DNA of 64,000 bases. Source: Aquatica leii (taxonomy: Eukaryota; Arthropoda; Insecta; Coleoptera; Lampyridae). The stretch lies in assembly GCA_035610365.1 (NCBI GenBank), contig CM069433.1, positions 193,944,760-194,008,759 on the forward strand, read 5' to 3'. The notes beneath the pieces were generated by a model. The model was not told the DNA's origin, did no database searches, and worked only from the letters and a program-made list of their open reading frames with translations. Each line of letters opens with the position of its first letter. The first letter of the stretch is position 1. Shown here piece by piece: positions 44,352 to 56,884 of the stretch. A program made the position numbers and the translations under genes.

Positions 44352-44880
44352 TCATAAATTTAGTGATTTCAAAATGCTGAACGATAGCGCTAGCATCTCC
44401 TCTTTTTTTTTAGATTTTGAATACTGAATTTTTTTGATGTTGGTTAAGCATAGATTACCATGAATTAATTTGAGAAATACATCCTGAAAAGTAGGCCATT
44501 CTTCATAACTTCTGCTAAACTTGGGAAGTGTTATGTTTGTGGTACATCGACGCGATGTTGTTTTTACTTTTTGTCTTATAATTTTCATAATTTGTTTTTG
44601 TTTATTTTCAATTTCCCTAAGAAAGTTTTCAATAAAATAGACTTCTTTAAACACTTTTTCTGTGATTATGATGTCTTCATATAATGCTCGGATTGCTTCC
44701 CATTGTTTGGAGATTTTGAGTAAATTCATATCGATAATTTTTTTTGGTTTTTCGTTATTTTTTTTTTATATAAAATAGGTTAGTGTCTGGTACATCTTGT
44801 TTATTCGATATTCTTGCTTCTTTAGCCGCTTGAATAGTTCTGGAGCTTCTGTGGTAACAAGATGTGTTTCTTCTCATGTT
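44352..44880 (-). pseudogene. BEL/Pao retrotransposon Gag fragment
   Basis: An open frame of 125 codons (44352-44729) reads LLKISKQWEAIRALY, then NITLPKFSRSYEEWPTFQD and VFLKLIHGNLCLTNIKKIQY. This is the pattern of the BEL/Pao gag N-terminal region (DUF1759-type: LPKF, EWxxFxDxF, KxxYL). Upstream, RTIQAAKEARISNKQDVPD (about 44840-44785) may belong to the same element. No protease, RT or LTRs were found nearby, so this is an isolated fragment. Confidence 0.65.
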
Positions 44881-45139
44881 TTTTTCAGTTGCCTTTGGGC
44901 ATGAATTTAAATAGTTGTTGTTTCTTCATATGTTGTTTGAATATTGCGACATTTCCATAGATATCAAAACGTTGTGATTTTGATACGTTTGCTTCTAGGG
45001 CTGATTCCTACTTCACAGATTATATTCTAACTATGGTAATCAATACTTGTCAAAAATATTTTGTTTAATAATTCTAAAAACCTATGGAATATTTCATTTT
45101 TTAATTTTGTTGATAGTATGTAGTAATATAAATTTAGAA
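44881..45139. other. AT-rich spacer
   Basis: Nothing recognisable. Confidence 0.5.
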
Positions 45140-45590
45140 AATTTTGGACGTTTTGGATTAGTTTTTGATACTGTCGTAATTAGAGCTTTTCACTTTTTTG
45201 GTTTCTATTATTTACGTGTTTTCTAGTGTTTGTATTGATTCACTTAAAACTTTGCGGTCGCATTCACAGATCTTTCACAAAACTCTTAGCAAATTGATTT
45301 AAAATTACAGGTATATGTTTTTTTGCCATTTTAGAAGGAATTAACGCGAATATCAGTAACTGTTAACTAATTCAAGAATTGTAAGTAGAATTTTTTAATA
45401 ATCATTAAATTTATGAAAGCACTTTCGGCCTATTGATTAACTTGTTTACGTATTGAAATTTGAAACCCTAGGCAATAACTGCAAAATAAATGGTCTTTGT
45501 TTGTAAACAGATTTTCAAAGAAGGTGGTCTATTCTTCATTAATACCTTATCTGATTATTGTCATTTACTCATTCATTGTTAATCATCATC
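45140..45590 (+). repeat. Dispersed repeat, shared with 61315-61715
   Basis: Shared landmarks are CGTAATTAGAG, GATTCACTTAAAACTTTG, ATTTTAGAAGGAATTAACG / ATTTTAGAAGATGTTAACG, CAATAACTGCAAAATAAATGG and TTTACTCATTCATTGTTAAT, in the same order and orientation. No protein recognised. Confidence 0.6.
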
Positions 45591-46624
45591 TAATTACAAG
45601 AAGTTATTGATGTTTCTATTATAAGAATAATTATTAACAACTTTGAATTATAACATATAGTATTGTAAAGCTACTTAAAATTATGTAAAAATTTCTTAAT
45701 ACTGTATTAATATTGTAAAATATGCAATTATGTTTTAAAATATTTAAAATATGCATTTGTATATGCAAGTATCCGAATCCTAATTATAATTTTTCGTATA
45801 CGTTTTCTGTGAACAATTTTTTGATTTTTTTAGAAGGGGAAACGCATAATACCAAATTATTCATTAAATTTTAATAAGCTTATTTTCATTTCTAAAAGCT
45901 TTTTAGCAAAAGTTTTTAGGTTATGTATCCTGTCACATATATTTCTATAAAAGAAACACACTCAGAAAGTTTATTAAATTTGTTTTCTTTGCTTGGTTAA
46001 TTATTCGACGTAAATCTCATTTATAAATCACAGGTAAAAGTTGGGCATTATTTAAAGTACTTCTGTTAAACATCAGATTAAATTTAGATTAATTGATTTT
46101 TGCAAGGGATCGGTTTAAAGTAATTTACTGTGTAACGGCAATTTGTAAACAAATGATATTGTTTGTTGTTAGTCGTTATTTAAGGTCGATCATTGAACAT
46201 TGTTTTCAAATAACAGTTTTAATCAAATATTTCGTAACTACAGTGTTACTTTTTCAAATGCAAATAGTGACAGCTTAATTATTTAAACAATACGTTTTGG
46301 TTTTAATTATTTTTTCTCTGTTTGTCGTTCTTGAAGTATACGCAAAACATATACTTTAGGTTTCGTGTTGTATTGTTTTGCTTATTCTTTTTCATAACGC
46401 GTTTCCGTGTTTCTAATCTATATATGTTGTATTTGTTGTTTTATAAAAGCTTTTATAATTTTAAAGTAATTTAATTCTAATTTGTAACGTTAATTCTTAC
46501 TGTTAAAGAATATTTTTTTGATTGGTATGTGATCTTTTCTTTCTCTCAGAATAAGTTTTTAAAATACTGCGATTCTATGTTATGCTACAGCATCACATTT
46601 ATATGAACTATATTCAGTTGTATC
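45591..46624. other. AT-rich intergenic sequence
   Basis: No gene or repeat supported. Confidence 0.5.
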
Positions 46625-47770
46625 TTGTTTCTTGAGAAACAATTGGTAAGTGTTATCATAAGGATGATATGGGAGTGCTACTTTAAAAGCCAGAGTCTAA
46701 AAACTAGACCTCACTCTCTCATCAATATCTCATCACACCCACTGTCATCTACAAAAACCGCCCTATTGGAAAAAGGACGTAATTTTTCCGTAACACCGAA
46801 AGAAGTTCCTTTACTGGACATCATCAGTGTCGTTGAGACAACACGGTTAGAATCAGTACAAGCGGCAGAATTCAAGTGGAAAGTATGTAGAGAAGAAAAT
46901 AAAATTATAAAAACATCATTAAACAGGAGGATAATGCCCTTAAATCTCTACGAAAAAAGAAATCCAAAAACTTTCCAGTGGACAAAAGAACCACAACTTT
47001 TATTATGGACTCTATTATCTACGACCAAAAAATCTACGAGATTTTACAACAAAGGAACTACCGCAGCTTGAACAAAGATTCAACAAGTCTGGAGAGAAAG
47101 ATATACTAAACCCTGAAATTATACAAGACATTCCTAACAGCAAAAACAAAGACTATAATGATACCGCACGACAGCAATTTTCCGCATCTGTATGAACTAC
47201 CGGGGAGATACACAAAAACAACATGGCACTTCGGCCGATGAAGTGCGTACTACCAATCGTGCAACCGTTTCAAGACAGCATTTTGTTGATATTCTGAAGA
47301 CACTAAAACTGCAACAACGAAATCAATTGGTCAACTTTGACGTAGAGAGTCTATACACCAATGTTTCTGTGGAAGAAGCACTTCTGCTGTCTCAAGAACT
47401 CACATTGTTAGGTAAAAAACATATTTTTCACTCAGAACGACGGTTTTGTAACGTGTTCATCTCTATCACTCATCATTGCCAACATCTACATTAACTGGTT
47501 TAAATCTCAGGAAGTAGAGAAAGCTAAATTTAAACATAAAATATGGTTTAAGTATGTAGACGATACGTTTATAATTTGGAATCACAGTGATCGGCAACTA
47601 CATCACTTCCTGCCTCACTTGAACAGCATCGACCATCTATCAAATTTATAATGGAAAAAGTAAAGAAAGACTTACTACCATTCTTAGACGTTGACGTTCA
47701 CTTAAAGTAATACATTGAAATGATTGAGACAACAGTTTACATAAAACTAACACATACTGACCAATATTTG
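46625..47770 (+). pseudogene. Penelope-like element pseudogene, a divergent family
   Basis: Starts near 46710 with SLINISSHPLSSTKTALLE and KGRNFSVTPKEVPLLDIIS, the usual PLE N-terminal block. Then FPVDKRTTTFIMDSIIY (about 46975), FVDILKTLKLQQRNQLVNF with DVESLYTNVSVEEAL holding the first Asp (about 47285-47375), and the catalytic KYVDDTFIIWNHSD at about 47550. PFLDVDVHLK follows near 47680. Frames shift repeatedly, the SMGS-type block is missing, and there is no GIY-YIG. Wording differs from both the 48019 and 63256 families. Confidence 0.75.
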
Positions 47771-48018
47771 AACCATGCAATCACTCAACAATTATATATA
47801 TCTGAAAGTTTTTGATCATTGCTGTGAGTTTATTTTGCAAACATTGAGAAAAATGTAGTTTTTTATGCTAATTTTGTGCATTATTCTCTACTTAGATTAA
47901 CGCCAGTATGACAGACATCTTTATTCTTTGTGGAAAGATTGTAATAATTTGTCAAAGCGACTTTACACATTTAATCTAAAATTGAATATGTTTAGTAAGC
48001 TTCCTACAACAATATACT
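47771..48018. other. AT-rich spacer
   Basis: Nothing recognisable between two PLE copies. Confidence 0.5.
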
Positions 48019-50375
48019 ATGATGAGAATGTCTTCCGGATTTGGACCGTGTCATTGTTGTTGTAACCAAAGTTGCCAACGTTTTGCCAACTTTCGTTCTT
48101 CTAAAAACATCCTACACCGTGCTAGTCTAGCGTTGATACGCAAACGGATTGAGGAAACTAGGCGAGAGTTAGACACCATTTCGAAACAACTCTTTTATCT
48201 TCATCTTGAGTTGGCCAACACTCTATCACCGGATGATTGGAATCTCTTCGACAACATTACTTACCAGCAGTCTGATACCACTCTACGACTAACCACTGAA
48301 GGTCATCTCAAAAAGTTTCAATGATTGGAATCCAAGAATAGTAAAGTTTCATCCACTACTAACTCCTTAAAAACGGTTGTCAATTTATCTAGTTTGGTCT
48401 TCACCTCAGAACAGGAATCGGTGCTCTCTAAAGGTTTGAATTTTGCGGTTGCTTTCAAACGTATTCCTAAAGAAGATATTTTGAGTCTTCTATAAGACAT
48501 CTTTCTCGCCACATTTCAGATCCCATTTGTATTAACACTGGCAAAATCCTTGAATCATCTAAAATTCCTAAATCCAACATTTCTAAGTCGGAAGAGTCAG
48601 CTATCAAAAGCCTTCGTAAGAACCCTGATATTATTGTTCTTCCAGCCGACAAAAGCAACGCTACTGTAATTTTGAATCAAATTGATTCAGTCTATTTTAT
48701 CTGAGGAAACTTACGCTCTTCTAACTCACAACTCCACCTCGAGGATTGAACGTGAGGTCAGCCAAATCATCAAATCTTCTAATATACCTCCTGAAACTAA
48801 ACGTCGACTTACCCTATCAGACTCTAAACCACCTCGTCTCTACGGACTTCCGAAAGTTCACAAACAAGGCATTCCTCTTCGACCTGTCGTCAGTACTATC
48901 CAATCTCCTACCTACAAGCTAACCAAGTTCTTGTCCAACATTCTTTTCGATTTAAAGGTAAAACTTCTTCTCACATCCTCAACTTTCAGCATTTTATTCA
49001 ATGTCTAAAAACTATAAAATTCAACCCCAAGATCTTCTCGTGAGATTTGATCTTACTTCACTTTTTACTAAAGTTTCTATTAAGGAATCGCTTATTATCA
49101 TCAAACAGATTCTGTCTCAACATGGCAAGGATTTGAGTTTGGTTCCTCTTATTGATAGGTGTCTATCCTCTACTTACTTTCAATTCGATAACAAGTTTTA
49201 CGAACCGGTTTTTGGTGCTGCTATGGGTTCTCTTCTATCACCTGTTGTAGCCAACATTTTTATGGAATCCTTTGAAACGGTTGCTTTGGAATTATCAATA
49301 TTAAAACCTAATGTGTGGTTTAGGTATGTTGACGACACGTTTATTGTTTGGCCTCATGGTCATCTCGAATTGTCTAAGTTTCTTGATCATCTTAACAATC
49401 AACACTTAGATATCAAATTTACTATGGAAATTGGAAGTAATGGTTCTCTTCTATTTCTGGACGTTCTTGTGACTCGTAAGCCTGACGGACTTCTGGGCAA
49501 TTCTGTTTATTGCAAACCCACTAATACGGACAGATACCTTCATGCTGCGTCTCATCATCATCCTGCAGAGAAAGGTTCTGTTATTGAATCTTTGGTTCAT
49601 CGTGCCTTTTCTATTTGCCAACCTGAGAATTTAGACTCGGAACTCCGTCATCTTACTAGAACCCTAGTGAACAATGGTTATGTAAAGCGAGATATTCATA
49701 GAGTTATTAATCGTCGTCTACATCCACGTACTCGATTACCTAAGGACATTTCTACTCCCGAATCCAATCCGAAACTAGCCTTTTTACCCTACATTCACAA
49801 GGTTACAGACCAAATAGAGAAACTTCTTCGTAAGAATGGTATTAAACCCATATTCAACTCGACAGGCAAAATCTCTCAGATTCTATCTTCTCCCAAGGAC
49901 AAATTTCCTACACTTTCATCCTAAGGTGTATACCAAATTCCTTGTTCATGTGGTTTAGTCTACATTACTGAAACCGGTCGTTCTGTCATTACCCGCGTTT
50001 CAGAACATGATCGTTGTATAAGGAAAAGGTATATTTCTAAGTCTGCGGTTGCTGAACATCATTTTACTACAGGTCACAAGATAGATTTTGATCATGTTTC
50101 GTTGATTGCCAAATCTCCATTCTTTTTCAGCAGGAAATTCCGTGAGAGCATAGAAATCATCAAACACCCCAATAACTTCAATCGCGATCATGGTTTCGAG
50201 CTATCCCTTCTTTGGTTCCCGGTCATTAATCATTTATCGAAAACACGCCCCTTAGCAACCGTAACCCAATCAGAATCGAGCTTAACCATCCGTGGCGATT
50301 TTTCTCTTTTACTTCTATGGAGTTTAGAATCTGGCTTGGTTCACAAGTTGATTACCTAACTCTGTAGTCGTTCTT
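48019..50375 (+). mobile_element. Penelope-like element, family A, most complete copy
   Basis: The first about 75 bases (48019-48090) are an inverted scrap of the terminal module (GAATGTCTTCCGGATTTGG ... CCAACTTTCG). The coding region then runs on the plus strand from about 48095 to 50358 and the 3' untranslated sequence begins (CTGGCTTGGTTCACAAG). It ends near 50375 without a second terminal module. The inverted upstream scrap parallels the arrangement at 24965-25255. Confidence 0.8.
48095..50358 (+). pseudogene. Penelope-like RT plus GIY-YIG polyprotein, family A
   Basis: The N-terminal part (48100-48324) encodes RIEETRRELDTISKQLFYL, a helical region. A shift leads to LSKGLNFAVAFKRIPKED and, in another frame, SDPICINTGKILESSKI, then LPADKSNATVI (about 48640). 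48682-49008 has PPRLYGLPKVHKQGIPLRP. 49001-49924 (307 codons) holds RT: RFDLTSLFTKVSI (first Asp), GAAMGSLLSPVVANIFME and RYVDDTFIVW with Y109-D112, then SLLFLDVLV and KPTNTDRYLHA. A TAA near 49922 replaces Gln before the GIY-YIG domain (GVYQIPCSCGLVYI, then ETGRSVIT). In this copy the motif glycine after YI is Thr. PLE RTs are related to telomerase. At least three shifts and one stop make it dead. Confidence 0.9.
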
Positions 50376-51425
50376 TTTTCAGCTGATTAGTTAAGGTTTG
50401 CGGTATCACTCTATTTTTGTATTAGCAACTTTACTAATTTATTTATTGATTTAAACTTTTTTACTGCGTTATCCAATTTTACACTTTTTCATCCATAGTC
50501 TGAGTATTAGTTTGGTCACATTGACATCTTAATCTTTATGAAGCGTTATTTAGTTATTCTTTTGCTAGCAGTTGTCAGGTAACTGACGATTTTGGGGGTT
50601 AGTTTCTTTTGTTTCTCTAAAAAAGACTCAGTAACTTCTTTTAAAAATTAAGCTGGTTCTATCTTTATGTTCATGAAACTTGTTCATCATAGTTTAGTGT
50701 GTGTCATTGGTGCCACAAGGGTTTCATCCACTGCTGATTTTGTTACTCTACGGCATTTGCTGTCAGCTATAGTCTATTCTTTTACTCAATTACTTGTAAA
50801 ATCAATACAGCAAATAAATGAGCGGTGCTAGTGGGAGGCCTTATGTCATCTTTAACTTTGGATCTTTTTACCGCATTTGTATTTTGCTCCAATAGTGTTA
50901 CTTTTGTGTTTTGTAGATTTTTGTTATCTGACGTTGATATAGTTCTACTTGAGTTTTGACATTTAAGTATTTGTTGGTGTGCATATTTTAATATTGAATG
51001 TCCTAATTTCTCGTTTAGAGTTTTTATTAGCTATTACGTGTCCTTATTAATAAATTTAACGATAATTCCTAATACCGCACTGTAAGTGATTGTGGTCCTG
51101 GCGTGTTATTTTATGCGACGGGCTTTACGGCTTATTTGTCTAGCCATTTTATTCTTGATACTCTCTGCAAGACGATTGTGTTGTCGGAAATCTGAATTTG
51201 ATTATCAAATACTTTTCTTTTATTTAACTTCACGACGTCGATTTACTATTACGTTTTTAACGATTGGGATGGTTAGATTAGATTTTCTTTATCGAAGTAC
51301 TTAGATCGCTATTATCGCCACAGAATCGCTCGTAGGTATGGCGGTCGCCACCATCGGTCTATGTTTTGCTAATTTAAAGTAATTTCAGCAAGTTGATGAA
51401 GGTTTGAAGCCTTCTTTTTATTCTC
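50376..51425. other. AT-rich intergenic sequence
   Basis: No gene supported. The 72-codon frame at 51086-51304 is arginine- and leucine-rich and unrecognised; I give it no weight. Confidence 0.5.
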
Positions 51426-51429
51426 ATTA

Positions 51430-52229
51430 TCTTAGAGTTTAAGAAGTAGTCTCCGTATATAAAGAGAAGTATTGTCACAACTGGCTAAGCTTGATTTTGA
51501 TTAAGTTACGGTCAAAAAAGGGAAATAAAAGAGGGCATATCTCAAAATCATTATTACGATTGAAGTTATTGGAGTGTTTGATGATTTCTATGCTCTCTCG
51601 GATTTTTCTAATCACCAAAACGTTGTCAAAATCTGTATTGTGACAAGTAGTAAAATGATGTTCAGCACCGCCTTTTCCTTATGCAACGATCATGTTCTGA
51701 AATGCGTGTAATGACGGAACGACCGGTTTCACCAATGTAGACTAAACCACATAAAGATTTTGTATTCTCCTTAAAATGCAAGTGTTAAGAAAAGGAAGAA
51801 TCTGAGAAATGTTGGCTATCGAGTTGAATGTGGGTTTAATACTATTCTTACTAAAAAAATTTCCTATTTGATCTGTGACCTTGTGAATGTAGGGTAAAAT
51901 TTTCTAATTGGATTTGGAAGTAAAAAATTCCTTAGACAAATAGAGAAAGCGCGATGAATTGCAAACCCACTTATACAGACAGATACTTTCATGCTTCGTC
52001 GCATCATCATCTTGTACAGAAACGTTCTGTTATTAAATCTTCGGTCCATCGCGCTTTTTCTATTTGCGAACCTGAGAATCTAGACTTGGAAATCCGCCAT
52101 CTTACTAGAACTTTAGTGAACAATGGGTATATGAACCGAGATATTCAAACAGTTATTAATAGTCGTCTACATCTACGTGCTCGATTACCTAAGGAGATTT
52201 CTACTTCCGAATCCAATCATTTAATTTAA
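51430..52229. mobile_element. Penelope-like element, family A, fold-back copy
   Basis: 51430-51950 is minus oriented: 3' untranslated sequence, then a degenerate GIY-YIG (ACCGGTTTCACCAATGTAG is the complement of the ETGR coding word). It turns round at about 51945-51955 to plus orientation, reading CKPTYTDRYFHASSHHH, RAFSICEPENLD and NNGYMNRDIQTVIN to 52229. Both halves come from the post-RT region, so the pair overlaps like the arms of a hairpin. Confidence 0.75.
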
Positions 52230-52234
52230 CTAAC

Positions 52235-53720
52235 CACTGCAAGTTATCTTCAAAAGTTTCAATCATCATAAAGTTTCATCCACTACTAACTCTAAAGGTT
52301 TGAATTTTTGTTGTTGTTCCCAAACGTATTCTTAAAGAAGATATTTTATGTACTGTCGAGTCTTCTATAAAATATCTTCCACGCCACATCTCAGATCCCA
52401 TTTGTATTCACACTGGCAAAATCCTTGAATTATTTATAGTTCCTAAATCCAACATTTTAAAGTCGGAAGAGTTAGTCCTAAAAAGTCTTTGTACGAACGC
52501 CAATTATGGATCTTCCAGCCGACAAAGCTAACCTAGCTGTCGTTTTGAATCAAATTTATTATGCTGCAAAATCCTTTTTATTTTGTCTGGGGAAACGTAC
52601 GCTCTTCTAACTCGTATTCCTACATTAAAAATAAAACGTGAGATTAGCCAAATAATCAAATTTTCTAATCTACCTCCAGAAACTAAACGTTGTCTTACCC
52701 CTTCAGATTCAAAACCACCTCGTCTATACGGACTTCCCAAAGTTTACAACCAAGGTATTCCTTTTCGACCTATCGTCAATACTATTCAATCTCTTATCTA
52801 CAAGCTGGCCAAGTTCTTGTCCAACATTCTTTGTAAATTCACAGTTCAAACTTCTTTTCCCATCCTCAACCCTTAGCATTTTATTTAACGTTTAGAAATT
52901 ATAAAATTTCAACCCCATGATGTTCTTGTGAACTTCGATTTCACTTAATTTTTTACTAAAGTTCCTATTAAGGATTTGCTTATTAACATTAAACAGATTC
53001 TGTCTCTGCTGTAGAATCATCAATATTAAACCTTAAAGTTTGGTTTAGATATGTTGACGACACGTTTATTGTTTAGTCTCGTGGTCATTTCAAATTGTTA
53101 TTGAATATTTGGTTTATCGCGCTTTTTCTATTTGCCAACCTGAAAATCTGGACTCGGAACTCTGTCATCTTACTACAACAATAGTTATATAAGCCGAGAT
53201 ATTCAAACAGTTATTAATCGTCATCTACGTGCTTGTTTGCCTAAGGACATTTTTAATTCCGAATCCAATCCGTAATTGCCATTTTTATCCTACATTCACA
53301 ACGTCACAGTTCAAATAAGAAAACTTTTTCGTAAGGATGGCATTAAACCCATATTTAACTAGACCAGCAACATTTCTCAGATTTTTCCTTTTCCTAAAAA
53401 AAATTTCCTACACTTTCATATCAAGGTGTATACCAAATTCGATGTTTATGTGGTTTACTCTGCATTGGTGAAACCGGTCGTTCTGTCATTACACGCATTT
53501 CAGAACAGGATCGTTGCATAAGGAAACGGAATTTTTATAAGGCTACGGTTGCTAAACATCATTTTACTATAGGTCACACTATAAACTTTGATAACGTTTT
53601 GATGATTGCAAAATCTTCTTCAAAAGAAAAACCCGAGAGAGCCTAGAAATCATCAAACACCCCCATAACTTCAATCCTAATAACGGTTTTGAGCTATTCC
53701 CTCTTTTGTTGAAGGCTAGA
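52235..53720 (+). pseudogene. Penelope-like element, family A, degenerate copy
   Basis: Begins with TTAACTAACCACTGC matching the N-terminal coding of the 48019 copy. Then LPADKANLAVVLNQ (about 52515), LTPSDSKPPRLYGLPKVY (about 52700), a shortened RT with RYVDDTFIV at about 53047, post-RT FSICQPENLDSEL, and GIY-YIG GVYQIRCLCG with GETGRSVITR (about 53425-53500). It ends with an altered FELFPLFC near 53720. Deletions remove the MGS block. Numerous stops. Confidence 0.8.
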
Positions 53721-54367
53721 TAATTATACTCGACCGAAAATAAAATATTAATAAACGATCTTTGCACAATAAAATTAGCTGAAAGCTTAATATAAAAAAA
53801 AAGATAAGCAATTAACTGAAGTAACATAATTGTAAAGTTAATGTAAATAACGAAATGTACAATAAACAAAGATGAAAGTTTAATGTAGTTAACGAAGTAG
53901 ATAATTAACAAAGCAGAGGGCGTAAAATAAGTAAATCACATAAGAGACTATACAGGGAGCACAAAATTTTTCTTATCAATCCAACTCTGTTTTTTTTTGT
54001 CAAATAACTGTAATTACCATTTCAATAGTAGAATAATTAAACTTCCGTAAATATGAGGATTAAAGGCAAGGTTCGAACCTATGCCAACTTGCCGAAATTA
54101 CTTTAATTGGCAAGATAAGACTGATGACGGCGACTGTCATATCTGCGAGCGATTTCTACGAGTCTAATTGCAAAGGTCATATTTATATATAGTAATACGT
54201 GTCACTACAACTACCAAGCTATTCTTTATAAAACGTAACATTTTGAGTTCAAATCCGTAAATAATCTACAAATACAACGAAAAAAGCATCTTCGGAAAAA
54301 TACCATTTAAGTTAAATTGAGTTGCTGATTTTAATATTATACCACTATTGACATTTTGTATTGAGTA
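53721..54367. other. AT-rich intergenic sequence
   Basis: No gene. GGTTCGAACC near 54070 resembles a tRNA T-loop/B box but no tRNA cloverleaf could be built around it. Confidence 0.5.
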
Positions 54368-54380
54368 GATCAGCTATTGT

Positions 54381-54477
54381 AATAGCGAAGGCTTCCACGG
54401 TCGGAGTCTAGACTAAGATGAGAACGTCTTCCGTGTCAACACGGTCCAAACCCAGAAGAGGTTCTCGTCTTAGTACA
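54381..54477. mobile_element. 97-bp Penelope terminal-module insertion, fold-back, with target duplication
   Basis: AATAGCGAAGGCTTCCACGG starts a minus-oriented terminal module. After CTTCCGTGTCA it turns round (ACACGGTCCAAACCCAGAAG) and ends CTCGTCTTAGTA. The flanks are GATCAGCTATTGT (54368-54380) and GATTAGTTATTGT (54478-54490), a 13-bp target duplication with two differences. No coding sequence. Confidence 0.75.
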
Positions 54478-54490
54478 GATTAGTTATTGT

Positions 54491-55620
54491 TCATTCTTGT
54501 CTGCTTTTTAAAAACTTTTTTTTGAAAATTCAATGTATCATGTAACAAAAAATTTGAAAAACTTATTTATTTATTGAGTAACAGGGATTTTAAATGGTAG
54601 AAATTTACCAAAAGATATTAAAAATTGAATGGTAAATCTTGATAAGTACTAAAAGTCTTTATTTGGTAATGTAAAACCAGCCGCATGTAAAAACCCAATA
54701 ACATTTAGCGTATAACACAGTGTTTTTATTTATAGGGCTTTTTTTATCAACACATTTTCGTCAATGGTAGATATCTTGTTTTGTTGCATTCAATTTGATA
54801 ACGATGTTTTGACTAATGTGATGTAAGTTTATAAAACTATTTTTTTCCAAAAAAGTTTCACGAAGTCAGTCTATGAACGAATTGAACTAGAACCTTAACA
54901 TTAAATTATTTATTAATAAATTCGATTTAAAAGTTTTGTTCTATAATTTTAATTAATTTTTAATAAGTAAACAATTATAAATAAGTCAGCGAAAACAAAA
55001 AAAATCGACTTGACACAATTTCTAAATTAACCCTTTCCTTTATTTATGATAAGATTATCAACTTTGTTTTTTGTATACATATACATAAATGTCGGATGCT
55101 GATTAGCATTCAATTATGTGATTTTGCTCGAGTACAATTTACTTATCAAAAAAAAGAACATACCAGTTTTTGTTTTTGTGTAATTGCTGATGATCGGTGT
55201 GCATTTAGTTAATTAAAAAATGGTAAGTAGTTTCTTTTTAATACAATTAAATAACTCCTTTTAAAATAATAACTTAATTAAACGTTTCTGGTTCATTTGT
55301 AAATATGTCAACATGTTCGATACTGTTTTTAATGATTATTTAATTATTTGCGTAAACTGAACTTTGAGTTACTATACTACTACTAGATGGCCTTATTGAG
55401 TATTTAATGTATTTTAAATGCTATTAATTACCAAAAGTTTTGAAAGAAACATTTTTTGACAAACGTTTTAGTAATTAGATTTGGTTGGATATACAGTTAT
55501 TAATGAATTTATTAAAGTAGAGTAAAAGTGACACTCTTATGGACTTATTTATTTGTTCTTTTGTTTAAGTTTTTATATATTAATTCTTTAGTTTGATGTA
55601 TAATAATAATTGTATAAATA
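54491..55620. other. AT-rich intergenic sequence
   Basis: Nothing recognisable; very high A+T. Confidence 0.5.
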
Positions 55621-56776
55621 CTCTGTGACATTGAAATTGCAACATCATGAGAAGGAGAGAATTTTGTGACCAAACTTGGCAAGAAGGTTTAGCTACTCAA
55701 AGATAGTATTAAAATTTCTATTTTGACTATTGGCTTCACACTCTTTTACTGACAATCGATTCCAGCAAGTGGTAGATTTTTTTATAATTTTGTATTACAA
55801 GCAACTAGCTGCTTTCAGTGTCTATGGAGGATACGCTAAGTTCCTCAATATTCTATCGATATCATCCCACACGTGTTCAATAAGCAAAAGGTCGGAAGAT
55901 CTGGGTGGCCATGGTAAGAGATTAACATTGGCCGTTTCCAATCGCTCGATAGAAGGTCTTCCTATGTGGAGACGGCCATTATCTTGCTGAAAAATGGGTT
56001 TTCCAACTGCTGAAGAAATGGAAGAGCATGGGGTTCTACCACCTCGTTAACATATCGCCGAGCGTTTATATTGCCTCAGAGAAATACCAATGGAGACTTA
56101 CTCTTACAGGTTATAGCACCCCATACCATAATTAAACATTGCGCCGTTCTCCACCTTTTTGCCTGATTGTCATACGTCATCATGCGTCCCCAAAAGAATC
56201 GGGATTAATTGCTAAAACCTACTCTATGTCATTCCAGATTCTAGTGGAGTTGCAACCTACCATCGGCATTTGATCTGACTCTGGAAAAAGAGTCTCTTAT
56301 TTTCCAGATGTTGAAGTTAAAGACGGCGGTCTTGCACCTCATTTGTTTGCTTTTGTCTCCCAGTTCCTTGTCTACGAGGATTCTGACCTTCCTTAGTCTA
56401 CGCTTGATAACAGCGCATGATAGTGGATTGCTTCCGGTTAAAATGATTTGAAATTTCCTTGTACGAAAACTCACCTTTACGTAAACTAACAATTCGGTCT
56501 CTGTCGAATTCGCTTAATTAGAGGTAATTTATACGCTGTCGTACTGTAGGCATAATCACCCTCTCAAAACACGTTAAACAGAAGAATCATAAGAGATAAC
56601 AATATTAAAATTAATAAAGATTTGCAGTTGAAACAAAAAAAAACCTCAGATATGCCTTACCACTTGATCCATTTGAATAAAATTTTATTACTACCTCTGA
56701 GTAGCTAAATTTTTCTGCTAATTTTGGTCACAAAATTTCTACTCCCTCTTGGTGATGCAATTAAAAAATGTAATTG
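55621..56776 (-). mobile_element. Tc1-like DNA transposon
   Basis: Imperfect terminal inverted repeats of about 95 bp (55621-55717 and 56680-56776) share ATTTTGTGACCAAA, TTTAGCTACTCA and AAAATTT. TA flanks both proposed ends (55619-55620, 56777-56778). The transposase remnant is inside on the minus strand. Size and structure fit Tc1 elements. Confidence 0.75.
55735..56553 (-). pseudogene. Tc1-like transposase pseudogene
   Basis: ATG at 56553 gives MPTVRQRINYL, then after a stop SEFDRDRIVSLRKGEFSY and KEISNHFNRKQSTIM, the paired-like HTH. Frames degrade in the middle. About 56000-55850 gives FQQDNGRLHIGRPS (second Asp), LLPWPPRSSDLLLIEHVWD (third acidic residue, Glu) and DIDRIL. Stops and shifts prevent translation. 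Family identity is clear from the QQDN...WPPxSxDLxxIExVW pattern. Confidence 0.75.
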
Positions 56777-56884
56777 TAAGCTCAGAATTTATCAAAATTA
56801 ATTTTGAAATTTGACACTTAAAATATGCATGAAAAACACTCTAAATATGCACTTAATTATGCGTCTTTTATAAGTTTTATTATA

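Noticed and set aside
51086-51304. 72-codon plus-strand frame between PLE copies
   Set aside because: Arginine/leucine-rich text without recognisable motif, no splice or start context, and composition like the flanks.
54060-54095. GGTTCGAACC resembling a tRNA B box or T-loop
   Set aside because: No A box, acceptor stem or anticodon arm could be placed on either strand at suitable spacing. The word is a self-complementary 10-mer that can occur by chance.
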